NCBI RefSeq assembly: GCF_022581195.2
Contig: NC_061474.1
Span: 4,402,001 to 4,466,000 of the forward strand
Source of the DNA: Helicoverpa zea
Lineage: Eukaryota; Arthropoda; Insecta; Lepidoptera; Noctuidae
Length of the DNA stretch: 64,000 bases
Direction of reading: 5' to 3'
Shown here: positions 1-12,200 of the stretch, piece by piece
How positions within the stretch are numbered: the stretch's first letter is position 1
Layout: each line of letters starts with the position of its first letter
Notes under the pieces: model-generated
What the model saw: only the letters and a program-made list of their open reading frames with translations
Databases searched by the model: none
Told to the model about the DNA's origin: nothing
Translations under genes and position numbers: made by a program

Positions 1-587
1 TTTATCAACCTGGAAACAAAATTTTGTCCACGTAACGGAACAGAGGACCACAGTGAGCGGTGCGAGGCGACGCACGTTTTATTACGTTACCGCTTTTCTA
101 TGAGTCTATAGATACAGGCTGTTGTTATTACCAAATATTCTAAAATTATTGTACTGTTGAAATTATTATTTGGATACTGCCCCAATTGAACAATTTCTTA
201 TGGATCGGGGTTGCGTTTACATTTCATTCACGATTTGAGAGACCTTACAAGAAACTTACTTAGTGACCAAAAAAGCCTTTTACGCCAGATGATAATGGTT
301 TCAAAGAACAATCTTCCAAAAATCCTTGAGAAAAATCATGACTCTAATCTCTAAACGCAATACTACCCCCCATTCAAGTCCTGGCAGGTAATATTAAAGC
401 ACCTTAAATACTAATAGGTTCATAAGCGATTACATTTTTTTCACTTATTAATAAAAAAGAGAGGTAAAACTTCTGCACAAACAATTATTCTTTTTTCCGA
501 TAAATTCATAACGTAAAAAAGTTTTCGACGTAATCTTTTCATACATAGTCTCTAAGACTGTTGAGACGGCAAGAATGCGTATATCTC
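1..587. other. AT-rich upstream flank, no gene seen
   Basis: No open reading frame of convincing composition and no recognisable repeat was found here. It is ordinary AT-rich moth intergenic sequence upstream of Dr. Confidence 0.5.
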
Positions 588-635
588 AATAATCAACTGT
601 GTTTTCCAATTATTAGGAAAACACGGTTGATTATT
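588..635. repeat. 20-bp inverted repeat (hairpin)
   Basis: Arms 588-607 and 616-635 are complementary over 20 bp with one mismatch (a possible G-U pair) around an 8-nt loop. It lies just before a Helitron-like copy. It could be a remnant of a palindromic element. No function can be assigned. Confidence 0.6.
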
Positions 636-652
636 AAGCTATAATCCTACTA

Positions 653-827
653 TCCTACTAATATTCTACTAACATTATAAATGTGAAAGTGTGTGAGAAT
701 GTTTGGATGTATGTTTGTTATTCTTTCACGCGAAAATGGCTGAACTGATTTCGTTTATATTTGGTATGTAGTTAGGCAATACCCTAGATTAACACACCGC
801 GCAGGCGAAGCCGAGAGCGGAAGCTAG
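653..827 (+). mobile_element. Non-autonomous Helitron-like element
   Basis: It opens with TCCTACTAATATT, has the family block CATTATAAATGTGAAAGTG, and ends with the GC-rich segment GGCGAAGCCGAGAGCGGAAG followed by CTAG. A precedes the first base and T follows the last, as expected for Helitron insertion between A and T. The opening motif is partly duplicated at 642-660. There is no coding capacity. The family assignment rests on remembered lepidopteran repeats. Confidence 0.6.
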
Positions 828-3258
828 TAGTCAATATTGTTTTAAGTAAACACTAAGCTAGTGACGTATAAAATTAAATAAATAAATACTAAAACTATCG
901 GGTTATTTAGGGAAACTGGGAATTCAAAATAATTTTATGGAAACGAACATATTATGCAGGAGTATTAGGGTACTGAGATTCTGATGATGTCCAGGTCACG
1001 ACAATCTAAGTAAATGAAGTCGGTTGTTAAAAATATCAAAATTGACCACAGTGCAATCGAAAAATCACATTCAGTTGTAAAGTTTACGCTTCACATACAT
1101 GGCAACATTAACAGTCGCTAATTATTGAATAATCAAAGATTTTCGTTCAATTCGCGAAGCCCACGGGTACAGTCAACAACTTCAGCGTCAACAGTGGCTT
1201 ATATTTAGTACTGTCAATAACGAATTGCGAAAAACAAATATTTAACTGACAGTTATTTTAAAATCCTGTTAAAGATTATCTTTGGTATGTTTTTGCTGTT
1301 GTCGTTGTAACTTAAGTATTAATTAAGAAGTTAAGATAGTTTTTTTAAGTTGGAAAATTCGGTTCCGAAAACGGTGATAGTATTTTTTTTCAGATCGGTC
1401 ATCATCAGACTTTTTATTGTCCCACTTCTGGGCATAGGCCTGACTCACACAGAAAAATGTAGTTTATTGCTAAAATTGTGTAAGCTCAAGTTGGCAAACG
1501 CCATATTACTTACAAGTAAAATTAACAGTTAAACATTCATTCATAGTTAAATAATCAATTAGTTTGAAGGAGCATGATTAGATTCTTTGAGTCAAAGAAC
1601 TATGAATGTAGGCTTCGTATTACTAATACAACATTATTCAAATGATTTATATGCCTTTTAAAATACGAAATAGCATACCTAGGTACCTAACTGGATATGA
1701 ATGTAAGTGAAACTAATATTCAATTTCATGTCCATGTCATGTCTATAATTATGTTCAAGCTTCTCTTATTAGACCTATACCTAACGGTAAATTTTTATTT
1801 GGCATGCAGAGCTTATATACGTGGAAAAAAAAAAATTCTAAGCAATGGTTATAATATTCTACAAATCTTACATACACATGAAAAATATCTTTACTAGGTA
1901 CCTACAATAACTCCTGAAAGAAAACCCAACAGCTAAGAAATCACCCTGTACTCACGTAGAAAAAGCAGCAAACTGAAAACTCATTTCGCGGAGTAATGGC
2001 CGGTCCCCCACTTACTATCGTTGTCATCGTCGACTTTTTAATAAAAAAAAAACGCCAAAATCCCTCATCTCTAAATTGTCGCCACTCGGGGGAATATGAA
2101 AGTCATTATTTAAAAAGATTGCTACTTTTCTCGTATTATTTTTGCGTAAATTTAACTTAAGCTGCCTTCTTGAATACGGGAAACTGAATATCTGAAATTT
2201 TATTACGCACCCCGATGGTTACTTTTTCAGTATTTATGGTAATAGGGACGTTAATTAAAAACTTCTTGAATTATCGAGTGTTCCTTTTTGTGGTTGCTTG
2301 GTAAATGAAAACCAGCTTTTTCAGAGGAAGTGGCATTACATTTCTACTGAAAAAAGCTGTATAAGTTGTCATATGTTTATTTCATGTACTGATACAAAAT
2401 AAGTTGTTCACATCAGAGTATATTAGAATTAGCACCTAAGGTGCAAACAATTTACACATATCATTTTAAGACAAGAAACAAAAGGAAACTGCAAATAAAA
2501 CTTATATCCATATCTATTTTAAAATAAGTTCACAGCACAACAGTCACTTTATAATTGAATTTCAGTGATATAAAGAATCTGAGCTGTGTCCCCAAATTGG
2601 CTGATAAACGGAGATAGGGGGCTCTATCCCATTGACTTGTAATGATCAAATGATCATGAGCTAGGGGACTCCTACAATAAAAGACTGTTTCTGTTTACAC
2701 AAGGAGAGTTGATAAAAGAAGTTAGTTTGTTGTTAGTGAACTGTATGAGTAGAATTTTATAAATTGACAGTAGGTATAGTACAATTTAATGTGAAATCCT
2801 TACTCCATATAATTATGAGTAGGAAAATTGTTTTAACTATTTCTGTTTGTCTTCCAAGCTGTCACGCCAAAATTACTGAAGCGATTTAAATATTTGATAG
2901 GTACATAGATGGCCAAGCTCTGAGTGAGGATATAAGTAGGTTATTTTTACCCGTATGCGGAAAGTGGTCCTCCCGAGACTAGAATGATACCTCGGGAAAC
3001 TCGGGAAGCTCATACTTTTTAAAATGAGAATACATAAACCATGTAGGTACTTACCTACTTAGGAATAATTTTCAGACATTAATTATCTACTATTTTAAAA
3101 ACAAAGTAAAAATATAAACAAATCGGCCTCCCCGTGGAAACTTCGGCCAACTCCCTATTAAAAAATAAAAGGTAAGCCTTCACCTATTAGGCATAACTTT
3201 TCCATAACAACCTTAACATCTTTATCCTTCATACAAGATATTTATCTTATTATCCCTA
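828..3258. other. Upstream flank, no gene seen
   Basis: This is AT-rich sequence with only short chance reading frames (for example 1350-1532 and 1697-1897), neither showing a domain or coding bias. A degraded stretch near 2850-2940 (a CACGCCAAAATTACTGAAG-like block) resembles the interior of the Helitron-like family but has no clear ends. Confidence 0.4.
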
Positions 3259-3485
3259 TCTACTAATATTATAAATGCGAAAGTAACTCTGTCTGTCTAT
3301 CTATCTGTCTGTCTGTCTGTTACACTTTCACGTCTAAACCACTGATTTTAATTAAATTTTGTACAGGCATAAAGTTGACCTTGAGAAAGAATATAGGACA
3401 GTTTTTATCCCGGACTTTTGAAGAATTGTCTTGGAAACGCGATATAACCGAACTCTAAGCGGGCGAAGCTGTGAGCGGAAGCTGG
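3259..3485 (+). mobile_element. Non-autonomous Helitron-like element
   Basis: This copy is 227 bp, with TCTACTAATATTATAAATGC at the left end and GGGCGAAGCTGTGAGCGGAA then GCTGG at the right. The 3' terminus CTGG fits the Helitron CTRR rule, and the element sits between a flanking A (3258) and T (3486). It contains a short TCTG-rich tetranucleotide run at about 3289-3320. It is the cleanest Helitron-like copy in the window and has no coding sequence. Confidence 0.7.
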
Positions 3486-5090
3486 TCTTCCTATAAGTTG
3501 TTTTTCTAAGACTTAAAGATCAGACAAGACAAGACAATACTTTGATGTTTACTACAAAGGTTTTACATTCGTCTATGGTAAATAGCTCAAAAATAATTAT
3601 GTTTTGGACTTTAATGGCGCTAAGCCGCGGATTTGCAGTCCATCATTATGTCAGAACATACTCATGTTACGCTGGGTAATGTTAGGAGTTTTCTGTTTTG
3701 TCAGTTGTGGAAGTTTTTGGTAGATTTTATGAGAAGGTGGTGTTTTATAGTTGAATTGATAGATGTTTAGTAAAAATATGACAAATATTACCTATTATGA
3801 AAATACAGATACTTATGTAGAAAAAAAAATACCTCCGTTTTAGGACGAACATTAAAAATATGTTTTAAATATTAAATACGTCTTTTCCATTCTTTGAGTT
3901 ATTTATCTATAATAACAAGGTATGTATTGAACACTTAGGTAAAGTATATCAATTTGCATTCACCTCAGTATTTGCAAATAATTACCTACTAATTAAAATT
4001 AGTTATCCAGTACTTTTTTTTCAACAAAGACGGACAGTCCATTGTAACGTGGCATATGCTAAAAATGTACTGAATGTCTTTCAATTAAGGCGAACCTTAA
4101 TCTCTCTGTGCTATTAAATTACATTAATTGGATAAGGGGACCGTAACAATTTGGCAACCACAAAATCGACCTTATTGCAAGTCTATAAAGGTTATTTTTC
4201 GTTGGCAAAATGAGCCAACACATCGTCTTTTGTTAATATTTGCGAATTGACAACGTCAATTTGGGGTGATAAGCGTTTTTCAATCTTATCTCCTTGTGTT
4301 AGAGTTGAGATTAGTTTTGAAGGGTGAGGGGAAATCTTTTCGGGCGATGCACAATAAGATTGTAGATATCTGTGTAATAGTATTAACTGTTAAGTGACAT
4401 GGCGCTAATGATTTGATTCGGAATTTCTTTTTTGTTGTGTTAATCGATTTTTAAAGGATGTCATTTGTTAGCAGTGTCTTTTATTTCAGCATTATTAAGG
4501 GACTTGAGGAAAATTGTAATTCCTTTTTATACAGGGTGTACCTATTGCAAAAAGTTTTGACTACGATGTCAAATCAAACAAATGTTCCTAAACTACATAA
4601 AACAAATATCAATTTTTGAACAATCCCAAATACAGCCTCCAGTATAAAAACATCGTAAACTCGAGCGGCGTCGAATAAACCTCACGTATTAAACAAGACA
4701 TGTTAGTACTAACTAAATTAGCAGAGCCAAGCGACGGCGACTGAATCTCCGCTTCGGAACTCCAACTGTCTCGAACAAAACATTGAGCTCAACGTCTACA
4801 CACCTCCTACGTCATAAACAAATCAAACATGGTCGGCCCGCCCGAGATATTAATGAGACAATGAGACATTAGCTCGCTACAAAATGCCTCCGCATTTGCG
4901 AATAATTAAATCGTAAAGTCCCCTCTACGCCGCCAACAGCACCCGTCTATTTACTCCTTTTTCATTCAACACAATAGCCGCTGCAATCCAACACGCTCGG
5001 CTCCGTTACGTCACTTTATTGTTGTAGCACACACGCTAAACTCAACTTTATATTCAAACACAATAGCGGTGAGATTTGTGTAGCGAAGCG
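3486..5090. other. Proximal upstream flank of Dr
   Basis: No gene or clear transposon was found. From about 4640 onward CpG content rises (GAGCGGCGTCG, AGCGACGGCGACTG), which in this AT-rich background suggests regulatory sequence leading into the Dr promoter. Confidence 0.4.
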
Positions 5091-5838
5091 TTATTCTATA
5101 AGGCGTATTCCGTAGAGACTATTAATTTGAGCGCGACGGACCCCGCCTACTCAATATCGCGTTTACACACATGTCGGATTGTATCGTCGTCTCGTTCGCT
5201 CCGCGCCGCTTATTAAAATTCCTCGGTGGGTAGCTGCATCTCTGTCGGCCGGAGGAGAGGCGGTCCGCGGCCGCGGCTTGCGCCCCAATGCTGGCGCGAT
5301 TTTCACCGCGCTTCCACGCGAATCATTACACGGAGATATCGCTCGTTTCCGAACACATTCGCAAGTTTCCGCGCCGCGCTCGCGACCGCTCGTTCTCATT
5401 TCAAATCCACGTTCCATATTCAGATTTCATTTTTTTTATTAGTGCTGCCAATTGTGCTAATTCGACTGTTGCCACAATAGTGATGTACTGACTCGACTAT
5501 TGTATCGGAACTCATTAACGTGGATAGTGTAATTGATAAGGCCAGGTGTATTCAAACGAAGATTGAATTACTCAAATTGCAAAACAATAAGCTAACGCTA
5601 AATAAATTAACGAACTTTTGGTCCATAACAATGGGCCGGATTACCAGAAATCGAATTACCGGCATGAATAGTAATTTATTATAATCAGACGCATGATGAC
5701 AAGGGCAGTGCACATTTGAATATTCAAACGGATTCTTAAAACAAACAAAAGTGATTGGATGATAAGCAAAAGAAAATGGCGAGATAAGCCGTCGGGGTTA
5801 GCGCGCGAATTTAATTGAAATGTCATCGAGCAGATGAA
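5091..5838 (+). promoter_or_regulatory. Putative Dr promoter and 5' UTR
   Basis: A CpG-rich block at about 5095-5400 (GCGGTCCGCGGCCGCGGC, CCGCGCTTCCACGCGAA) stands out against AT-rich surroundings, and it lies 440-740 bp upstream of the Dr start codon. Overlapping open frames on both strands here are typical of GC-rich non-coding sequence. The start site was not located; no convincing TATA box with a spaced initiator was seen. The call is inferred from position and composition. Confidence 0.4.
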
Positions 5839-6232
5839 ATGAAGACTTCGCTCGAATGCGAGCGCGCCGAGACCGCCGAAAGCGGCGGGAAAGGCCGTAT
5901 ATCCTTTAGCGTAGACTCCTTGCTGCGGGGGAAGGAAGACGCGCCCGTGAAGGACCCTGTTGGGGACACAAATAGCAATGACGCAGAGAGTACGGACGCC
6001 GCTCCAGAGAGCGATGAAAGCGACGTGGACATTGAGGACGTGGAGTCGACGGCAGACGAGCGCGAGGAGAGAGAGCACCATGATGGAGAGGAGATGGAGT
6101 CGCGAGGAGGAGTTGTGGTGCCGCAGCCGCTGTTGCCGCGACTGTACCAGGGCCCGCCGCACCACTCGTGGCCGTTCGGCGCCTTTCCCTGGATGGCGCC
6201 CAACCCTATGTTTAGAGGGGGATCTCCTAACA
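5839..6232 (+). CDS. Dr: Dr coding exon 1
   Basis: It holds 131 codons plus one base and ends AACA|GTAAGT, a strong donor. It encodes the eh1 motif (5905-5925), the acidic region and FPWM (6184-6195). The open frame extends upstream only to a TTG at 5815, so ATG 5839 is the natural start. Codon use is GC-rich compared with the surrounding DNA, as expected for real coding sequence here. Confidence 0.9.
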
Positions 6233-9200
6233 GTAAGTTCCTAGACGATTTAACTTAGATTAACGAAATTGGGTAATTACCTACAAAGGAGTATCTCATC
6301 TACGAGTAAAATCAGGTATCAAATCTTACCGACCGACTCCTTACCGACCTTCAAAAACATTTTGTTAGCGAGCAATCATTTTTGGGAATACAATTTCCCG
6401 TTTTCCTTCCTAGAAAGAAACTGCTCAATGGAATAAAATGTCCTTATGTGTTCTTTCACATGGACTACAGTTATCAAAAAGCGGCTAATGATTCTTGCTC
6501 AGGTAGGTCATACACCATATTGCTGGATTGGGAATCAAAATCCTATTCTTGCAATTTTGCAAACATGATGTCAGACCCAGCTTTGATCCTTCGGATTTTA
6601 TCAATATCGATTCGCCGTTGTGATTTATCTTCTTACGTTCTGATCCTTTTTAATTTGCGCAATAATTATTACAAAGAAAATCTGTTTGATCTTGAGCTTA
6701 TCTCCAAAAGGATAAACGATCAACAAATTAAGCTAAGATATGCTGGTTTCAAAATGTTATTTTTATTACCTACCTATGTTACACTACTCTGTTGTTTGCA
6801 CCTATCGTTAATGTTCAGACAGCAAGCATGAGAAACTACCGTTTTCAGTGGTTTTCCGTTCTTCTTGCAAACGATTGATTAAATAATAATGATAGGTTTA
6901 TTATAGTCGCCAGTGGGTCTAGTCATATTCTTTTTCACTTTATTTTGAAAAGTAAAGGGGGAAAACATTATATTTTATTTTCAAACAAGAATCCTATTTG
7001 AAAATGTCAACAAATTTTATTTATACCTAAATTTTCATATTTATATTTTGTATTCTTTCTTATATTTTTTTAAATATAATAATAGGATATAAAAAGACAA
7101 TCACTATTGTAGATTATACCGAAATAGTTTGTTCAATTTTTTTTACTGTCATCTAAAACTCCTACCGGCCGCTACAAAATGGCCTCTTCTGTCAAAAATC
7201 CTGTAGAAATACCAACAACACGTTCTTAATAAAGGTAAGTAAGTATTACCCAAGAGAATATTACAAATCTTATTTATTTAAACTCACACATACATTCATA
7301 CACAAAGCGAACTTATTGTCGATTGGCAATCTGTAGGTACTTACTTTACCTTCAAGCTTTTAAAGAAATTAATTCGAGGACAGAAAATTGTGTACAGATG
7401 TTCAATATTAAGCTTACTTTAACAAACCATTTTAAAATTGCGTATGTGGTTTCACCCTCTCCCAAAAGTTCCCGAGGTGGGAACTTTTCAGGACACCCGG
7501 ATAAAAATACCATGTATAGTTTGCATGATATTTGATTAGAAAACTAGCCATATATTTTTTGAAAATTACCACGATTAAAGCCGGTAGACTGTTTGGAGAA
7601 AATTCGGTCACTTGTCAGATTAGGAAAATGTAGAGCCATCGTGCTCTATGAGAAGAAAGGAATAATTGACAAAATTAAATAAATAAAGAAAAGTCAACAA
7701 AATTAATTTTTTTCGTGTGTATTTTTTTACATAGAGGATCATTAGCTATTTATAATTTGTTGAAAAAAAATTGCAACACTGCCGGCTTCCTGAAATCGGT
7801 ATCACACACGGAAAGCTGCTTAATCAGCAAAAGGTTCTTCTGAAACTATCTACAATCCCAACATTTGCAAACACGAATTTAATCTTCCTCTGTAAAACTA
7901 GATCTATTGCAGATACGCGGTTTTATCCAATGCTAGTTAAGCGGATTTGCATTATCCCCGACGAAATACATCATTGTCGTTCACAGTTTTCAATCTAGGT
8001 ATAGGACGTCCTCAGGCACGGTGGAGTGATGACTTGTGCGCAAGACGGCTGGCAGGAGCTGGATGCGAGCAGCCGAAAATCGATCTCAGTGGCGTGCACT
8101 TGGAGAGGCCTATGTCCAGCAGTGGACTGCGATAGGCTGATGATGATGATGATGATGATATGAAACGTTACTTATTTCAGTGGTTTGCAAGGTTACCTAC
8201 AGTTTAACAAATAAACAGCTTGAAGTTACTTTCACATTGAAAGGTAGTAAGTAATCATTACCTAGGGACGAAGTAACAAAATGTGGTAAGTGATGGAAAT
8301 ACCCAATTAATCTAAACGTCACAAATTACTAATATGGAACAAAGAAATTCCAAAATTTACGTACCTAAGGTAACTTCATTGAGCAATTAATAATTTTGTT
8401 TATTAAGGCATATGCGATGAGGAAAACCACCATATTTATATTTTACACGAATATTTTAATATGATCTTATACCTACCTAGAAAAATTGAGGTTTTCTCTG
8501 TTATAGGTGTTATAAAATATATTACTTACTAATTAAATCTACTTTATTTTAAGCGTACCTACCTACCTTATACTAAATAGGTACTAACATGAGAGAAGCC
8601 AAAAACTCTAACAATTACTCTTGCCACGGAACCTCGGGTTGCCCGCGTAACTGTGTTGAGGAGGTCAGATAGGCAGTCAGCTGCGTCTAGTTACACTTGA
8701 AGCCGACGTCAACCGAGATGAAAAAGGGGCACATTAAATAAACTATAGCGTTACGAAATTAATTTTATCTGGCTGCACTACACTTAAGGAAATAACAAGG
8801 TTTTTTTCTGCAAGAAGGTAAATGAAGTACCTAGATAGATACTTACAGGACGCAAGTAAGACCATCGCAAGTACCTATATCATCATCCTTATGCCTATAT
8901 CCCAATTTTATTTGGTATTTTAGGTACTTACATACCACGGGAAAAACTAGAATTTTTCTTTTAAATCTAATCCCGAAAAAGGCCACGTAACACGAAATAG
9001 AATAAACAATTGTCTGTTAAACGTTAAATAATGTATTTATTCAACCTTGGAATGGTAATTAGCAATGAATCACAAATAATAGATCAAAGCAATTATTACT
9101 AGGTTTAACCCACGACTTAGCCTGCGTTGTCTTCAAACTGAGAAAAATAGCACAATTTTAATTCCAAAACCAAAATAGATTCGAATCTCCTTGAAGGACT

Positions 9201-12200
9201 CTGTAAATCGAATTACAATTTTGGCTTTAAAACACAGTTGTCATGTCAGCCGAAAGACGTCCACTGCTGGACCAAGGCCTCCCCCAAGGTTCGCCACTTT
9301 GCTCCATCTTCAGCAACCCACAGCCACTGCAAAACGAAATGTGTCTTTTTAATTTGTTTTTTTCCATGCGTTAAGTTCATAAAAATAACGCTTTAAAGTG
9401 AATAGGTAAACAGACAGTCTTACTTGTTAAGATAGAAAGTTTATGAACCGAAACTAGCTAAAATCTGAAATTACACAGATAGGCAATCTATACATATAAT
9501 AAATCTGTAAAAAAACTGTGTCTGTACATTGAATATATTAAAAAAATAATAATTGGGTGGGGTTTAGAAACAGTAATGGAGCACAAATCCAAAAAAAAAA
9601 TTCTGTCTGTTTGTCTGTATGTCTGTATGTCTGTATGTCTGTATGTCTGTTTGTTTGTACACGCTAATCTTCGGAACTACTGGACGGATTTCAATGATTT
9701 TTTCTTTGTTGTATCAGTATTAAGCCTGGTCAACATATAGGCTATAATTTATCTTCGAAACTTGAAGACCTGATGCAGAACACCAACAGACCAACAAAAC
9801 TATAAGAGATACAAATATGGTGCCATGGCAAAAATTGTTTCATATGATGAGCATTTTCAGCTGAGATAATAAATTTTAAGATCTGGAACACCTGATGTGG
9901 AATCCCAAGAGCCCAGCTTCTCTGTACCATATACAGGTATGACGTTTTAGCAAAAGTTGTTCAATTTGATAAGCACTTTCTATTGACTTATACAAATTGA
10001 AGATCTAAAACACCTGATGTGGAACTCCAGGGGCCCAGCTAGACTATAGCATATAGAGGTGTGACGTTTTAGCAAAAGTTGTTCAATCTGATAAGCACTC
10101 TCTGTTGACTTATAAAAATTGAAGATGTAGAACACCTGATGCGGAACGCCAGGAGCCCAGCTAGACTATAGCATATAAAGATATGACGTTTTAGCAAAAG
10201 TGGTTCAACCTGATAAGCACTCTCTATTGACGTATATACATCGAAGATCTGGAACACCTGATGTGGAACTTCAAGAGCAATACTACACTTGAAATGTATA
10301 GAAATGAATGTTATGAAATAGGTAGTATGTTGAATCAAAAAAAGTAATTAGTCCGTCTTTTACATAATCCTAAAATAATGGTGAGGATACCTCGGCGGAT
10401 TTTAAACGCAGATTACGCGCTCCCTGTGGGTCACTTACCACGAGGCACCTATCCTCCGAGCAGGGCTACTAACCCTGCTCTAGCGACTCCACTCTGGACG
10501 GCCAAGCCAAACCAGAGGCGTGAGACCTACCCCCGTCATGGTTCACTCCGACCGGCCGGAGATGGGGGACAGTATACCCTGGAGAACTCAGTATATATAG
10601 CCCACCGGGGTCGCTACTCCCCGTCATCAGCCTCAGATGTCCTGCGGTGCTTATATCTCATTATTATTGTCGTTATTATCTCAAGAGCCTTTGTCCCAAT
10701 TATGTTAGAGTCGACTTCCAGTCACGATGTAACTGAGTACCAGTGTTTTACAAGGATCAACTGCATATCTGAGCTCCACAACCCAGTTACCCGCTCAACC
10801 CAATACCCCTTGGTAAAACTGGTCAGACTTACTGGCATCTGACTACCCATAACGACTGCCAAGAATGTTCAATGACAGCCGGAACCTACAGTTTAACATC
10901 CCCTCCAAATAACGATCATTGGTATCCAAAATATACGTAGAAAGTACATACGAACTTAGAAAAGTTGCATTGGCAGGTACTTGCCAGACCAGGAATCAAA
11001 GACATACGCTCATACTTGAGAGATTGGTTCTCTACCCACTAAACCACCACGACTTCCACTAAGTCATCACGACTTTGTCATCTCAGTAACATTTAATGTT
11101 TTTTTTAACGTATTAATACGTGTAATATTTTTGCCACACACAACTTAAATGCGGACTAATTAGAATCACTACTTTTATCCCTATGGTCACGTCTTTTGCG
11201 GTTCAGTTCTCAGCGTTTTGTTTAGTCTGCTGTGCTTTTGCCGTTGAAGTACAAAAATTAAATATATGGAACGTTTCTAATGGCTATGCGTATTCCGTTG
11301 TTTTCAAGTCAACGGGCCCTTAAAATACAATATCAGACGGTTCAGATCTTTGATTTTGCTCACCCCGTAGTCGCTGGCATAAGGGACTTTATCCGCGTAC
11401 GAAGTCGCGGGCAGAAGCTAGTAAGTAATAAGATTTAACTGAAAACGTGAACCGTGCTTAACATTTCATAACACAAATCTAAAAAACATATGCCATCATC
11501 TGCATAGCCTTTTCCCAACTATGTTGAGATCACCTGCCAGTCTAACCGGATGCAACGGATCTAAAAAACATATTATGTGTTAAGATATAAAAAATAATTC
11601 TGTTTAAGGAAAAAAAGGAGTTTAATTTACATCTAATTCATCTAAACTATACAGATATTTGATACCAAAATTAATGCAGAGAATTCGATGTACAACACTG
11701 TTTTATTCCAATATAAATTAATAACCAGAACACCAATTTGTTACACAAATGAAATAACATAAATTATTATTATTATAAATAAATAAAGAACTCTAAAACC
11801 GCAATCGAATGATTGCTAATAGATGCAAAGTGACATAAAATATAACATAAATAATGTATTTGTTAAACAATTAACTTAACAGTTCCTTGTTTGAGTATAA
11901 ACTATACCTACCTAGTTACTATTGCAAATTGTTTGCTAATTTTATTGACTTGCGTCAGTAGTACGTATGTAATAAATAAAAAGTAGGTAGGTATATGAAT
12001 TTTCGTGCCTAATTCTAGACAAATTCAATTAATCTTAATATAAGCCTAAATAGAGAAGGTTGTAAAATCTAAATTCATTCATTAATTGAAATGTAAAGAA
12101 TTGTCTCTTACAGTCTGAATTCTGAAATCAATTCAAATACTTAGTAGGTAAGTACAGTGTTTCACATGTGTTCTAATTTAAGCAGGTATAACTAGTGTAA

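Noticed and set aside
3289..3320. TCTG tetranucleotide tract
   Set aside because: It is part of the Helitron-like family sequence and not a separate feature.
5163..5491. Overlapping open frames on both strands near 5.2-5.5 kb
   Set aside because: They are produced by the GC-rich promoter/5' UTR block; no domain, and both strands are open in the same place.
5656..6203. Antisense frames over Dr exon 1
   Set aside because: They are shadows of the coding exon on the opposite strand.
6382..6831. 149-codon open frame after Dr exon 1
   Set aside because: It starts with TTG, has AT-driven composition, matches no family, and lies inside the Dr intron.
9742..10338. Minus-strand frames with repeated PHQVFQI
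   Set aside because: They are read-through of the 122-bp tandem repeat, not protein repeats.
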